In this document: piece by piece, positions 33,350 through 42,570 of the stretch
Position numbering within the stretch: position 1 is the stretch's first letter
How the letters are laid out: the number at the start of each line of letters is the position of its first letter
Assembly (NCBI RefSeq): GCF_002929225.1
Contig: NZ_PISM01000022.1
Location: 434,001 to 498,000 of the forward strand
Reading direction: 5' to 3'
DNA: 64,000 nucleotides
Origin: Stutzerimonas kunmingensis
GTDB taxonomy: Bacteria > Pseudomonadota > Gammaproteobacteria > Pseudomonadales > Pseudomonadaceae
Translations under genes and position numbers: made by a program
Notes under the pieces: model-generated
Told to the model about the DNA's origin: nothing
What the model saw: the letters and a program-made list of their open reading frames with translations, nothing else
The model's database searches: none

Positions 33350-33836
33350 CACTCGCCTTGCGCAGCGGCCCGTCATGCAGTTCTCGCAGCTGCTGCTTGA
33401 GTACCGGCAGCGGCGGCGCATAGAGGAAACCGAAGGACACGCAGCGCTCCTTGCCCTCGACGGCATGGTGCATGCGGTGCGCCTGATAAAGGCGCTTGAG
33501 ATAACCGTTGCGCGGCACGTAGCGCAGCGGCCAGCGGTGGTGCACCAGCCCGTCGTGGGCCACGAAGTAGAGAAAGCCGTAGGCTGTCATCCCGGCGCCG
33601 ATCCATTCCAGCGGGTGATAACCGGCCGTGCCGAGGGCGATCAGCAGGATCGCCACGCCAGCGAACACCAGCGCATACAGGTCGTTCTTCTCGAACCAGC
33701 CGCTGCGTGGCTCGTGGTGCGACTTGTGCCAGCCCCAGCCCCAGCCGTGCATCACATACTTGTGTGCCCACCAGGCGAAGACTTCCATGCCGGCCAGGGT
33801 GGCGAGGAAGACGAGCGTATTGGTCAGTGGACTCAT
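33309..33836 (-). CDS. crtZ: Beta-carotene hydroxylase (di-iron, CrtZ type)
   Basis: A 175-residue membrane di-iron hydroxylase that turns beta-carotene into zeaxanthin. The His clusters that bind iron are seen as HKYVMH (25-30), HKSHH (37-41), HDGLVHH (94-100) and HRMHH (120-124), separated by membrane helices. It lies opposite to the crt operon, as in Pantoea, and overlaps the crtB 3' end by 41 bases. Its promoter would lie in the 83 bases before nitronate monooxygenase's stop; it could also be read through from that gene. Confidence 0.93.
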   Translation of the reverse strand: MSPLTNTLVFLATLAGMEVFAWWAHKYVMHGWGWGWHKSHHEPRSGWFEKNDLYALVFAGVAILLIALGTAGYHPLEWIGAGMTAYGFLYFVAHDGLVHHRWPLRYVPRNGYLKRLYQAHRMHHAVEGKERCVSFGFLYAPPLPVLKQQLRELHDGPLRKASASEDASRDRQDAA

Positions 33837-33919
33837 TGGCGGCGTTCCGTGTGACGTGCGGTCGATTCTACGCCCCGTCGCGACGGCTCAGGACTCGCCG
33901 CGACGGAATGCGTAATGAC

Positions 33920-34963
33920 TCAGGCCCGCCAGCCGGCCGCAAGTTCACGGGTCAGCTGGCCGGCAGGGATCTCCCGACAGCCACTGACGTTCTGCCCGGC
34001 CCACAGCGGCGTGCAGTGATCCAGGCCTTGCTTCTCGGTCTGGGCGCGCAGCGCGCCGATGGCGTTGCCGGCCAGCGGGAAGGGCGGCACGCCTTCGGGT
34101 AGCGGGCCCAGTTCGCGCATGATGCGGTTGACGATGCCGCGCGCCGGGCGCCCGCTGAACAGGGTGGTCAGCGCCGTATGCGCCGCCTGCGGGCTCTTCA
34201 GCGCGGCGCGATGCAGCGCATTGGTACGGCTCTCCGGACACAACAGGTAGGCGGTGCCGAGTTGTACGCCAGCCGCACCGAGGGTCTGTGCCGCAGCCAC
34301 TCCCTGTGCATCGGCAATGCCGCCAGCGGCGACCACCGGCACGTCCAGCGCGGCAACCAGTTGTGGCAGCAGAGCAAAGGTGCCGAGCTGGTTGGTCAGG
34401 TCTTCGCTGAGAAAGATGCCGCGGTGGCCGCCGGCTTCCTGGCCCTGGGCAATCACCAGATCGACGCCGTGCTGCTGCAGCCAGAGGCCTTCGGCGACCG
34501 TTGTCGCGCTGGAGGCTATCTTCGCCCCGGTGCCGCGGGCGCGCTGCAGCAGGTCGGGCGCCGGCAGGCCGAAGTGGAAGCTGACCAGCGCCGGCTTGTG
34601 CCGCTCCAGCACCTCTGCCATCGCCGCATCGAACGGTTGGCGGGTGGCGCCGGTGGGAATGCTTGCAAGGTCGATGTCGAATTCGGCGAACAACGGCGCC
34701 AGCATCCGGTGCCAGGCGTCAAAGGCCGTCGGGTCGGCGGCCGGTGTCTGGTGGCAGAAGAAATTGACGTTGTACGGTCGGTCGCTCAGCGCCTCGATGG
34801 CGGTCAGCTCGGCGTCCAGCGCCTCGGCGTTGAGCATGCCGGCCGGGATCGAGCCCAGCCCGCCGGCCTCGCAGACCGCCGCGGCCAGCAGGTGATTCTG
34901 CGCACCGGCCATGGGTGCCTGGATGATCGGATGCTCGATGCCGAAAAGATTGCGCAGGTCCAT
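33920..34963 (-). CDS. Nitronate monooxygenase (2-nitropropane dioxygenase family)
   Basis: A 347-residue FMN enzyme of the nitronate monooxygenase family, which oxidises nitronates such as propionate-3-nitronate. N-terminal HPIIQAPMAGAQNHLLAAAV, the FMN loop VIAQGQEAGGHRG with the likely catalytic His near 183, and VVAAGGIADAQGVAAAQTLGAAGVQ (shown in parts) are typical of the class. Upstream it faces rlmJ divergently. It is not part of the carotenoid pathway even though it precedes crtZ on the same strand. Confidence 0.87.
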   Translation of the reverse strand: MDLRNLFGIEHPIIQAPMAGAQNHLLAAAVCEAGGLGSIPAGMLNAEALDAELTAIEALSDRPYNVNFFCHQTPAADPTAFDAWHRMLAPLFAEFDIDLASIPTGATRQPFDAAMAEVLERHKPALVSFHFGLPAPDLLQRARGTGAKIASSATTVAEGLWLQQHGVDLVIAQGQEAGGHRGIFLSEDLTNQLGTFALLPQLVAALDVPVVAAGGIADAQGVAAAQTLGAAGVQLGTAYLLCPESRTNALHRAALKSPQAAHTALTTLFSGRPARGIVNRIMRELGPLPEGVPPFPLAGNAIGALRAQTEKQGLDHCTPLWAGQNVSGCREIPAGQLTRELAAGWRA

Positions 34964-35098
34964 GAGGTCAGCTCCGTTCAGTCGTCGTGGGGCGCCACTG
35001 TAGCCCGTGTCGGTGGCCGGGGAAAACGACGCCGGTCATGCCGCACCTGCGCGGCGCAGGGCGGACGGGTAAACTGCGCGGCTCTCGAGGAGGATCAG

Positions 35099-35938
35099 AT
35101 GAACTACCGCCACGCCTTCCATGCCGGCAACCACGCCGATGTGCTCAAACACCTGGTGCTGAGCCGGATCTTCGCCCTGCTGTCGCGCAAGGAGGCGCCG
35201 TTCGCCTACCTCGACAGCCATGCCGGCGTCGGGCTCTACGACCTGGCCGGTGACCAGGCCAGCCGTACCGGCGAGTGGCTGCAGGGCATCGCCCGCATCT
35301 GGCAGGCAGAGGCGCACCCGGCGCTGCTCGATGACTACCTCGGCGTGATCCGCCAACTCAATCCGGATGGCGCGCTGCGCTACTACCCGGGCTCGCCGGA
35401 ACTGGCGCGGCAGCTGACCCGTGAGCAGGATCGCCTGCAGCTCAACGAAAAACACCCCGAAGATGGCGCGCTGCTCAAGGACAACATGGCCGGCGACCGC
35501 CGCGTGGCCGTGCACCGAGGCGAGGGCTGGCATGTGCCGCGGGCCTTGATGCCGACGCAGGAAAAGCGCGTGGTACTGCTGATCGATCCGCCGTTCGAAC
35601 AGGCCGACGAATTGAGCCGCTGCGTCACGGCAATGAAGGAAGCGCTGGGGCGCATGCGCCAGACCATCGGCGTGATCTGGTATCCGATCAAGGACGAGCG
35701 CCAGCTCAAGCGCTTCTATCAGGACCTGGCGCGCAGCGGGGCGCCCAAGTTGCTGCGTGCCGAACTGTTCGTCCACCCCGCCGACGATGCCAGCCGCCTG
35801 AGCGGTTCGGGCCTGGCTATCACCAACCCGCCGTGGGGGCTGGAGGAAGAGCTGCGTGAGCTGTTGCCGTGGCTGGCCGAGCAGCTGGCGCAGAGCCAGG
35901 GCAGCTGGCGGCTTGACTGGCTGATCGAGGAGGCCTGA
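35099..35938 (+). CDS. rlmJ: 23S rRNA (adenine-2030-N6)-methyltransferase
   Basis: A 279-residue RlmJ protein that methylates A2030 of 23S rRNA. It opens with the family block MNYRHAFHAGNHADVLKHLV, has DSHAGVGLYDL near 40 in the SAM site and LLIDPPFEQ with the catalytic DPPF motif at 163-166. The ATG at 35099 has GAGGAGG just upstream. It is followed by a repeat element, not by another gene of its strand. Highly conserved family, so the call is safe. Confidence 0.95.
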   Translation: MNYRHAFHAGNHADVLKHLVLSRIFALLSRKEAPFAYLDSHAGVGLYDLAGDQASRTGEWLQGIARIWQAEAHPALLDDYLGVIRQLNPDGALRYYPGSPELARQLTREQDRLQLNEKHPEDGALLKDNMAGDRRVAVHRGEGWHVPRALMPTQEKRVVLLIDPPFEQADELSRCVTAMKEALGRMRQTIGVIWYPIKDERQLKRFYQDLARSGAPKLLRAELFVHPADDASRLSGSGLAITNPPWGLEEELRELLPWLAEQLAQSQGSWRLDWLIEEA

Positions 35939-35971
35939 GTCGCGGAGATCGCCACCCGGAGGACCTCCACC

Positions 35972-36049
35972 CGGTGGATCGATAAAGCGCGATCCATCCT
36001 ACGCAGACGCCGGGATTCGTAGGAAGGATGTCGCTTTTCACATCCACCG
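35972..36049. repeat. REP-like intergenic palindromic repeat
   Basis: The space between rlmJ and srkA holds nested inverted repeats: GGTGGAT (35973-35979) with ATCCACC (36042-36048), CCTACG (35998-36003) with CGTAGG (36018-36023), and GGATGT with ACATCC (36026-36045). Units like GGTGGATCGATAAAGCGCGA are scattered between genes in P. stutzeri genomes as I remember them. A similar unit lies at 38987-39076. Confidence 0.6.
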
Positions 36050-36075
36050 TCACGGGTCCGCAGCCACACCATGCC

Positions 36076-37050
36076 TCAGAACAACCTGAGCGGCTCTTCC
36101 TGCAGCGCCGATATCTGTTCGCGCAGGATCAGCACCTGGTCGCCCCAGTAACGCTCGCTGCCGAACCAGGGAAAGCTCATCGGAAAGGCCGGATCGTCCC
36201 AGCGGCGGGCGAGCCAGGCGCTGTAGTGCATCAGCCGCAGCGCGCGCAACGCCTCGATCAGCGGCAGCTCGCGGGGGGCGAAATCATGGAATTCGTTGTA
36301 GCCGTCGACCAGTTCGGCCAGCTGACCGAGCCGCTCATGGCGCTCGCCGGCGAGCATCATCCACAGATCCTGCACCGATGGGCCCATGCGGCAATCATCG
36401 AGATCGACCAGATGAAAGGCATCGTCGCGGGCGAGGATGTTGCCCGGGTGGCAATCGCCATGCAGGCGGATCGGGGTGAAGTTGGTGCTGGCGAAGACGT
36501 CTTCGACCCGCTTGAGCAGATCGCGTGCCACCGACTCGTAGGCAGGCAGCAGGCTTTTGGGCACGAAGCCGCCTTCCAGCAAGCTATTCAGCGAATCGTG
36601 GCCGAAATTCTGTACGCCCAGGGTTTCACGATGCTCGAACGGCCGGTTTGCACCTATCGCATGCATCCGCCCCAGCAGCTGGCCGAGACGATAGAGCTGG
36701 TCGAGATTGCCCGGCTCCGGCGCGCGACCACCGCGGCGTGGAAAGAGCGCGAAGCGGAAGCCCGCGTGCTCGAATAGCGTCGTGCCGTTGCGTTCCAGCG
36801 GCGCCACCACCGGCACCTCGTGCTCGACCAGTTCCAGGCTGAACTGGTGCTCCTCGAGAATCGCCTCGTTGCTCCAGCGACCGGGCCGGTAGAACTTGGC
36901 GATCAGTGGTGTCTCGTCTTCGATGCCCACCTGATAGACGCGGTTCTCGTAGCTGTTGAGCGCCAGCACGCGGGCATCGCTGAGATAACCGATGCTTTCC
37001 ACAGCGTCGAGGACCAGGTCCGGCGTGAGTGTATCGAAGGGATGAGACAT
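36076..37050 (-). CDS. srkA: Stress response kinase A (YihE/SrkA)
   Basis: A 324-residue protein kinase of the APH/choline-kinase fold, called SrkA in E. coli, where it counters death under stress and acts with MazEF and Cpx. Seen are NRVYQVGIEDETPLIAKFYR with the ATP-binding Lys near 52, LHGDCHPGNIL (the catalytic loop, Asp near 196) and HLVDLDDCRMGP (metal-binding Asp) near 212. In many genomes it is next to dsbA; here it stands alone, between rlmJ and comF. Confidence 0.93.
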   Translation of the reverse strand: MSHPFDTLTPDLVLDAVESIGYLSDARVLALNSYENRVYQVGIEDETPLIAKFYRPGRWSNEAILEEHQFSLELVEHEVPVVAPLERNGTTLFEHAGFRFALFPRRGGRAPEPGNLDQLYRLGQLLGRMHAIGANRPFEHRETLGVQNFGHDSLNSLLEGGFVPKSLLPAYESVARDLLKRVEDVFASTNFTPIRLHGDCHPGNILARDDAFHLVDLDDCRMGPSVQDLWMMLAGERHERLGQLAELVDGYNEFHDFAPRELPLIEALRALRLMHYSAWLARRWDDPAFPMSFPWFGSERYWGDQVLILREQISALQEEPLRLF

Positions 37051-37121
37051 GACCGGCTCCGCAGAATAGACCGATCAGTGTATTGCACCGGGGCTTTTAA
37101 ACAACCGCGCCTCCGCCGCTA

Positions 37122-37826
37122 TCAGTCGCCTGGCTTGGGCGTGCGTGCCAGGCAGTAGACGTCCACTCGCACCGCACCCGCACGCTTGAGCAGTCGCGCC
37201 AGCGCCTCGGCGGTCGCACCGGTGGTCAGCACATCGTCGATCAGCGCCAGATGGCGGCCCTTGATGTCGTTGCCCGGCGCCAGGCAAAACGCCTGGCGCA
37301 GATTTCGCCGTCGCGTGGCGGCGTCCAGTTGCTGCTGCGGGGGCGTATCGACGACGCGTTCCAGCAGATGCTCGTCGACCGGCAGTTTCAGCGCGCCGCC
37401 CAGCCACTGGGCCAGCATCTGCGCCTGATTGAAGCCGCGTTGGCGCAGGCGACGGCGGGCCAGCGGCACCGGCACGAGAAGATCAGGCTGCGGCAGCCCG
37501 TCGGTGAAGGCATGTTGCAGATGCAGCGCCAGGCGCTCGCCAAGCAGGCGGCCGAATGGCCAGCGCGCCTGGTGCTTGAAGCGGGTGATCAGCGCATCCA
37601 CGGGAAAGGCGAAGCGCCAGGGCACCTCGACGTGGTCATAGCTTGGCGGCCTTTTCTGGCATTCGCCGCAGACCAGCCCACGTGTCGGCAGTGGCACGGC
37701 ACAGGTTGCACACCGGCCATCGAGCCAGGGCAGTTCGGCTTCGCAAGGGCCGCACAGTGGGTGACCGTCGCAAGGTTCATCGCACAGCAGGCAGTGCTGT
37801 ATGTTAATTGACCAGTTGTAAACCAT
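37122..37826 (-). CDS. comF: ComF-family phosphoribosyltransferase-like protein
   Basis: A 234-residue ComF-like protein. Zinc-binding cysteines are at the N-terminus (CLLCDEPCDGHPLCGPC, CATC, CGEC), and the type I phosphoribosyltransferase loop ALIDDVLTTGAT is near 190-201. The family is involved in natural transformation in Gram-positives and Haemophilus; many P. stutzeri strains are naturally competent, so such a role is possible. The gene is divergent from bioB, and a BirA-type operator covers its first codons, so biotin status may also affect it. Confidence 0.9.
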   Translation of the reverse strand: MVYNWSINIQHCLLCDEPCDGHPLCGPCEAELPWLDGRCATCAVPLPTRGLVCGECQKRPPSYDHVEVPWRFAFPVDALITRFKHQARWPFGRLLGERLALHLQHAFTDGLPQPDLLVPVPLARRRLRQRGFNQAQMLAQWLGGALKLPVDEHLLERVVDTPPQQQLDAATRRRNLRQAFCLAPGNDIKGRHLALIDDVLTTGATAEALARLLKRAGAVRVDVYCLARTPKPGD

Positions 37827-37847
37827 GATTCCTTTCCTGGTTGACAG
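37816..37847. promoter_or_regulatory. BirA-type biotin operator in the comF/bioB spacer
   Basis: TTGTAAACC (37816-37824), 14 bases, GGTTGACAG (37839-37847). It matches the BirA box TTGTAAACC-N14/15-GGTTTACAA with two differences in the right arm. The right arm contains TTGACA (37841-37846), the likely -35 of bioB with TAAACA 16 bases on, so bound BirA would block that promoter. The left arm overlaps the first codons of comF. Confidence 0.7.
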
Positions 37848-37919
37848 CGTATCGAGCTTGGCTAAACATTCCGCATCCGTGCCAGGCCGCCGAGCCGCTA
37901 TTAATTACAAGGAATGCCC

Positions 37920-38975
37920 ATGAGCGCCACCTCCGCCTCTACTACGCGTCACGATTGGACCCTCGCCGAGGTCAAGGCGCTCTTCGAGCAACCCTTCAAC
38001 GATCTGCTGTTCCAGGCGCAGACCGTGCACCGCCAGCACTTCGATGCCAACCGCGTGCAGGTTTCCACGCTGCTCTCGATCAAGACCGGCGCCTGCCCGG
38101 AAGACTGCAAGTACTGCCCGCAATCCGGCCACTACAACACTGGCCTCGATAAAGAGAAGCTGATGGAGGTGCAGAAGGTGCTGGAGGCGGCGGCCGAAGC
38201 CAAGGCCATCGGCTCGACGCGCTTCTGCATGGGCGCGGCCTGGAAGCACCCGTCGGCCAAGGACATGCCCTACGTGCTGAAGATGGTCGAAGGAGTCAAG
38301 GCCATGGGCCTGGAAACCTGCATGACCCTCGGCAAACTCGATCAGGAGCAGACCAAGGCGCTGGCGGCGGCGGGGCTGGACTACTACAACCACAACCTCG
38401 ACACCTCGCCGGAGTACTACGGCAACATCATCACCACCCGCACCTATGGCGAGCGTCTGGAAACGCTGAGCTACGTGCGCGAGGCGGGGATGAAGATCTG
38501 CTCCGGCGGCATTCTCGGCATGGGCGAGTCGCTGGACGATCGCGCCGGCCTGCTGATCCAGCTGGCCAACCTGCCTGAGCACCCGGAATCGGTGCCGATC
38601 AACATGCTGGTCAAGGTCAAGGGCACCCCGTTGGCCGAAGAGCAGGACGTCGATCCGTTCGACTTCATCCGCATGCTCGCCGTGGCGCGGATCATGATGC
38701 CGAAATCCCATGTGCGGCTGTCCGCCGGTCGCGAGCAGATGAACGAGCAGATGCAGGCCCTGGCCTTCTTCGCTGGCGCCAACTCGATCTTCTACGGCGA
38801 GAAACTGCTGACCACCGCCAATCCGCAGGCGGACAAGGACATGCAGCTGTTCGCGCGTCTGGGCATCAAGCCGGAAGAGCGCCACGAGCATGCCGACGAA
38901 GTACACCAGGCGGCCATCGAGCAGGCGCTGATCGAACAGCGCGACAGCAAGCTGTTCTACAACGCCGCGGTCTGA
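37920..38975 (+). CDS. bioB: Biotin synthase
   Basis: A 351-residue radical-SAM enzyme that inserts sulphur into dethiobiotin. The 4Fe-4S cysteines are in [12 protein letters not shown] (Cys 59, 63, 66), and the other conserved Cys lies in [12 protein letters not shown] near 99. I start at the ATG at 37920 since AAGGA (37909-37913) is 6 bases ahead; a second ATG at 37914 abuts the ribosome site. First gene of bioBFHCD and the likely target of the BirA operator. Confidence 0.97.
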   Translation: MSATSASTTRHDWTLAEVKALFEQPFNDLLFQAQTVHRQHFDANRVQVSTLLSIKTGACPEDCKYCPQSGHYNTGLDKEKLMEVQKVLEAAAEAKAIGSTRFCMGAAWKHPSAKDMPYVLKMVEGVKAMGLETCMTLGKLDQEQTKALAAAGLDYYNHNLDTSPEYYGNIITTRTYGERLETLSYVREAGMKICSGGILGMGESLDDRAGLLIQLANLPEHPESVPINMLVKVKGTPLAEEQDVDPFDFIRMLAVARIMMPKSHVRLSAGREQMNEQMQALAFFAGANSIFYGEKLLTTANPQADKDMQLFARLGIKPEERHEHADEVHQAAIEQALIEQRDSKLFYNAAV

Positions 38976-38986
38976 TGATCGGGTCC

Positions 38987-39076
38987 GGTGGATGAGCGCG
39001 GCATCGGTTGCACGCATCCGCCGCTGGCCTGGCCAACCCATTTGCAGGCTGGATCACCCGCGCGTGGTCATCCACC
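38987..39076. repeat. Second palindromic repeat, between bioB and bioF
   Basis: GGTGGATGA (38987-38995) and TCATCCACC (39068-39076) are perfect 9-bp inverted repeats about 72 bases apart. The arms start and end as in the element at 35972-36049. It fills most of the 117-base gap, the only real gap in the bio operon, and may affect expression of the distal genes. Confidence 0.5.
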
Positions 39077-39092
39077 TCCTCTCGGTGCACCC

Positions 39093-40271
39093 ATGAGCTT
39101 CGATCTCTCCGCCCGTCTAGCCGAGCGCCGCGCGGCCCATCTCTATCGTCAACGTCCGCTGCTGGAAGCGCCGCAGCAGCCGGAGGTGATGGTCGATGGC
39201 GACCGCCTGCTGGCGTTCTGTTCCAACGACTATCTGGGCCTCGCCAATCATCCCGAGGTGATTGACGCCATGCAGCAGGGCGCTGCGAAGTGGGGTGTGG
39301 GCGGCGGCGCCTCGCATCTGGTGATCGGCCACAGCACGCCGCATCACCAGCTCGAGGAAGCCCTTGCCGAATTCACCGGCCGACCACGGGCGCTGCTGTT
39401 TTCCACCGGTTATATGGCGAATCTGGCTGCGGTGACGGCGCTGGTCGGGCAGGGCGATACGGTGCTGCAGGATCGCCTCAATCACGCCTCCCTGCTCGAC
39501 GCCGGTTTGCTCTCCGGCGCGCGCTTCTCGCGCTACCTGCACAACGATGCCGAAAGCCTCGCCAAGCGCCTGGAGAAAGCCAGCGGCAATACTCTGGTGG
39601 TGACCGATGGCGTATTCAGCATGGACGGCGATCTCGCAGAACTGCCGGCGATTTGTGCCACGGCGAAGCAGCGTGGCGCCTGGGTGATGGTCGACGATGC
39701 CCATGGGTTCGGTCCGCTGGGCGCGACGGGCGCCGGCATCGTCGAGCATTTCGGTCTGGGCATGGATGACGTTCCGGTACTGGTCGGTACGCTGGGCAAG
39801 GCGTTTGGCACCGCAGGCGCCTTTGTCGCCGGTAGCGAGGAGCTGATCGAAACGCTGATCCAGTTCGCGCGACCGTACATCTACACCACCAGCCAGCCGC
39901 CTGCGGTGGCCTGTGCCACACTCAAAAGTCTGGAGCTTTTACGTAGCGAGGGCTGGCGCCGCGATCAGCTGAACCGGCTGGTAGCACGTTTCCGCGAAGG
40001 CGCAGTGCAGATCGGCCTGACACTGATGGACAGCCCGACGCCGATCCAGCCGGTGCTGGTCGGCAGCAGCGAACGGGCGTTGAGGCTGTCGGCATTGCTG
40101 CGCGAGCGCGGCATCCTGGTCGGCGCGATTCGCCCACCAACCGTTCCGGCCGGCAGCGCACGGCTGCGGATCACCTTCACGGCGAGCCACAGTGAGGCAC
40201 AGCTGGATCGCCTGCTGGAAGCGCTGGCCGAGTGCTGGGCCCTGTTGCCCAAGGAGAACGAGGATGCGTGA
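39093..40271 (+). CDS. bioF: 8-amino-7-oxononanoate synthase
   Basis: A 392-residue PLP enzyme that condenses pimeloyl-ACP with alanine. The substrate loop [15 protein letters not shown] is near 45, [13 protein letters not shown] near 200 has the PLP-binding Asp, and the Schiff-base Lys is in [12 protein letters not shown] near 233. The start at 39093 gives [18 protein letters not shown], which aligns with known BioF starts; upstream in-frame codons cover the repeat and are unlikely. It overlaps bioH by 8 bases. Confidence 0.96.
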   Translation: MSFDLSARLAERRAAHLYRQRPLLEAPQQPEVMVDGDRLLAFCSNDYLGLANHPEVIDAMQQGAAKWGVGGGASHLVIGHSTPHHQLEEALAEFTGRPRALLFSTGYMANLAAVTALVGQGDTVLQDRLNHASLLDAGLLSGARFSRYLHNDAESLAKRLEKASGNTLVVTDGVFSMDGDLAELPAICATAKQRGAWVMVDDAHGFGPLGATGAGIVEHFGLGMDDVPVLVGTLGKAFGTAGAFVAGSEELIETLIQFARPYIYTTSQPPAVACATLKSLELLRSEGWRRDQLNRLVARFREGAVQIGLTLMDSPTPIQPVLVGSSERALRLSALLRERGILVGAIRPPTVPAGSARLRITFTASHSEAQLDRLLEALAECWALLPKENEDA

Positions 40272-40989
40272 TCGACTGATTCTTCTGCCGGGCTGGGCGT
40301 TCAGCTCGGCCGCCCTTGAACCCCTGGCCGAGCTATTGCGCGACCGCCAGCCACGGCTGCAGGTCGACATTGCCCCGCTGCCGACGCTGGATCGCCCCGA
40401 GGCCTGGCTCGATGAGCTGGATGCGCGGCTGCCCGTCGACAGCTGGCTCGCCGGTTGGTCGCTTGGCGGCATGCTGGCGACGCAATTGGCCGCGCGGCGT
40501 GGCGACAACTGTCCGGGGCTGATCACCCTCTGCAGCAACCCCTGCTTCCGCAGCCGTGACGACTGGCCGACGGCGATGCCTGCCGAAGTGTTCGATGCCT
40601 TCGAGGAGGCCTTCCGACTCGGGCCGGATGACACGCTCAAGCGCTTCAGCCTGCTGTGTAGCCGCAGTGCCTACGATCCGCGGACGCTGGCGCGGCAACT
40701 GCAGGTTAGCCTGCTCGAGCAGCCTTCGTCAGTGGCTGCCGCCGGGCTGCGTCTGCTCGCCGAGCTGGACGGCCGCGAGGCGCTGCAAGGTTATGTGGGG
40801 CCACAGCTGCATCTGTTCGCCGATGGTGATGCACTGGTGCCGGCGTCAGCGGCAGATGCGCTGCTGGCCTCTCTGCCGGATGTGGAAGTCGATGTGCTGG
40901 CCAATGCCAGCCACGGCCTGCCGCTGGAGCGTGCCGACGACGTGGCGACGGCAATGCTGGCGTTTATGGGTGATGGCGAGGATGACTGA
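40264..40989 (+). CDS. bioH: Pimeloyl-ACP methyl ester carboxylesterase
   Basis: A 241-residue alpha/beta hydrolase that frees pimeloyl-ACP from its methyl ester, the step that ends BioC-guided synthesis. Nucleophile Ser66 is in LAGWSLGGM, the acid is in [10 protein letters not shown] and the His in NASHGLPLE near 218. The ATG at 40264 is in the tail of bioF and the gene ends 8 bases into bioC. Position between bioF and bioC fixes the identity. Confidence 0.94.
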   Translation: MRDRLILLPGWAFSSAALEPLAELLRDRQPRLQVDIAPLPTLDRPEAWLDELDARLPVDSWLAGWSLGGMLATQLAARRGDNCPGLITLCSNPCFRSRDDWPTAMPAEVFDAFEEAFRLGPDDTLKRFSLLCSRSAYDPRTLARQLQVSLLEQPSSVAAAGLRLLAELDGREALQGYVGPQLHLFADGDALVPASAADALLASLPDVEVDVLANASHGLPLERADDVATAMLAFMGDGEDD

Positions 40990-41797
40990 AGCATCGCTCA
41001 GCGAGCGTCCGCCGGCGCAGTTGCCTGATAAGCGCCAGGTCGCGGCATCGTTTTCCCGTGCTGCGGGCAGTTACGACAGCGTCGCCGCGCTGCAGCGACA
41101 GGTCGGCAATCAATTGCTGGCCCGACTGCCCTCCACTCGGCAACCCGGCCGCTGGCTCGATCTCGGCAGCGGCACCGGCTACTTCTCCCGCGTCCTGGCT
41201 GCGGCCTTTCCGGAGGCCGATGGCCTGGCACTGGATATCGCCGAGGGCATGCTGCGCCATGCACGGCCGCAGGGCGGCGCACGGCATTTCGTCACCGGTG
41301 ACGCCGAGCGGCTGCCGCTGCGTGATGGCACTGTCGACCTGATCTATTCGAGCCTGGCCCTGCAGTGGTGCGAGGATTTCGCCAGCGTGCTGAGCGAAGT
41401 GCGGCGGGTGCTGCGTCCGGGCGGCATCTTTGCCTTCACCAGTCTGTGCAGCGGTACCCTGCAGGAGCTGCGGGACAGCTGGCAGGCGGTGGACGGCTTC
41501 GCTCACGTCAACCGCTTCCGCTCGCGGGAGGCCTACCAGACGCTGTGTAGGGGCTGCGGTCTTGGATTGGCGAGTCTCGAAGTGCGCCCGGAAGTGCTGC
41601 ATTTCCCCGATCTGCGCCAGCTGACCCATGAGCTCAAGGCGCTGGGGGCGCACAACCTGAACCCGGGTCGCCCGGATGGACTGACCGGGCGTGCACGCAT
41701 CCGCGCGCTGGTCGAGGCCTACGAAGGATTCCGCCGTCCCGAGGGGCTTCCGGCGACCTACCAGGTGATCTACGGCATTCTGCACAAGGAGCCATGA
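40982..41797 (+). CDS. bioC: Malonyl-ACP O-methyltransferase
   Basis: A 271-residue SAM-dependent methyltransferase that methylates malonyl-ACP so that it can enter fatty acid synthesis as the biotin precursor. BioC marks are [16 protein letters not shown] near the N-terminus, [16 protein letters not shown] (SAM motif I, near 58-73) and [16 protein letters not shown] near 122. The ATG at 40982 overlaps bioH; GAGG is just ahead. It overlaps bioD by ATGA. Confidence 0.95.
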   Translation: MTEASLSERPPAQLPDKRQVAASFSRAAGSYDSVAALQRQVGNQLLARLPSTRQPGRWLDLGSGTGYFSRVLAAAFPEADGLALDIAEGMLRHARPQGGARHFVTGDAERLPLRDGTVDLIYSSLALQWCEDFASVLSEVRRVLRPGGIFAFTSLCSGTLQELRDSWQAVDGFAHVNRFRSREAYQTLCRGCGLGLASLEVRPEVLHFPDLRQLTHELKALGAHNLNPGRPDGLTGRARIRALVEAYEGFRRPEGLPATYQVIYGILHKEP

Positions 41798-42483
41798 TGC
41801 ATCGCGCTTTCTTCATTGCCGGCACCGATACCGATGTTGGCAAGACCACTATCGCCGCGGGCCTGCTGTATGCAGCGCGCCTGGCGGGGTTGTCCACCGC
41901 GGCGGTGAAGCCGGTCGCCTCAGGCTGCGAAAGGACCGAGCAGGGTTTACGTAACAGCGATGCGCTGGCCCTGCTGGCCGAATGCAGCCTTGCGCTGGAC
42001 TATGCGACGGTCAATCCGTTCGCGTTCGAGCCGGCCATTGCCCCGCATATAGCCGCCCGCGAAGCGGGTGTCGAACTGACCGCCGCTCGTCTGATCGAGG
42101 CCGTGCAACCGGTAATGGCCCGGCAGGCCGGCGTCACTCTGGTCGAGGGCGCGGGAGGCTGGCGAGTCCCGCTGAATGCGCGTGAGCATCTGTCGGCATT
42201 GCCCGCGGCGCTGGGTTTACCGGTCATTCTCGTAGTAGGGGTGCGCTTGGGTTGTATCAACCATGCGCTGCTCAGTGCTGAAGCGATCGCCCGCGACGGG
42301 CTGGCGCTGGCTGGCTGGGTGGCGAATATCATCGACCCTGCCACGTCGCGGCTGGATGACAACCTCGCCACGCTCGCTGAGCTGCTACCGGCACCCTGCC
42401 TTGGCCAGGTGCCTCGCCTCGCTGCGCCAACGGCGCGTCAGGTCGCGCGCTACCTGACGTTGCCCGCGTTGCAGCCGGTGTGA
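41794..42483 (+). CDS. bioD: Dethiobiotin synthetase
   Basis: A 229-residue ATP-dependent carboxylase that closes the ureido ring of dethiobiotin. P-loop [10 protein letters not shown] is at 10-19, [10 protein letters not shown] near 36 is the substrate site and [11 protein letters not shown] near 112 the second nucleotide motif. Two ATGs in a row (41794, 41797) could serve; the first overlaps the bioC stop. Last gene of the biotin operon; bioA is not in the window. Confidence 0.95.
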   Translation: MMHRAFFIAGTDTDVGKTTIAAGLLYAARLAGLSTAAVKPVASGCERTEQGLRNSDALALLAECSLALDYATVNPFAFEPAIAPHIAAREAGVELTAARLIEAVQPVMARQAGVTLVEGAGGWRVPLNAREHLSALPAALGLPVILVVGVRLGCINHALLSAEAIARDGLALAGWVANIIDPATSRLDDNLATLAELLPAPCLGQVPRLAAPTARQVARYLTLPALQPV

Positions 42484-42570
42484 GCGGACGCGCATTGCGG
42501 CGACTCGCGCCTTGCGGTACGTGTCGGCATCTGCTTGAATGCTGGCAACCTGATAGCGCGTGGAGTCACC

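Noticed and set aside
26368..33836. Recent horizontal transfer of the crt cluster from composition
   Set aside because: By eye the GC level and codon style match the neighbours, and no integrase, tRNA or direct repeat borders the cluster.
33875..33906. CCGTCGCG/CGCGACGG dyad as terminator of nitronate monooxygenase
   Set aside because: The stem is real but has no U-run on the minus strand, so a terminator cannot be claimed.
40556..40981. Upstream extension of bioC in the same frame
   Set aside because: It lies wholly inside bioH in another frame; the ATG at 40982 with GAGG ahead gives the normal BioC N-terminus.
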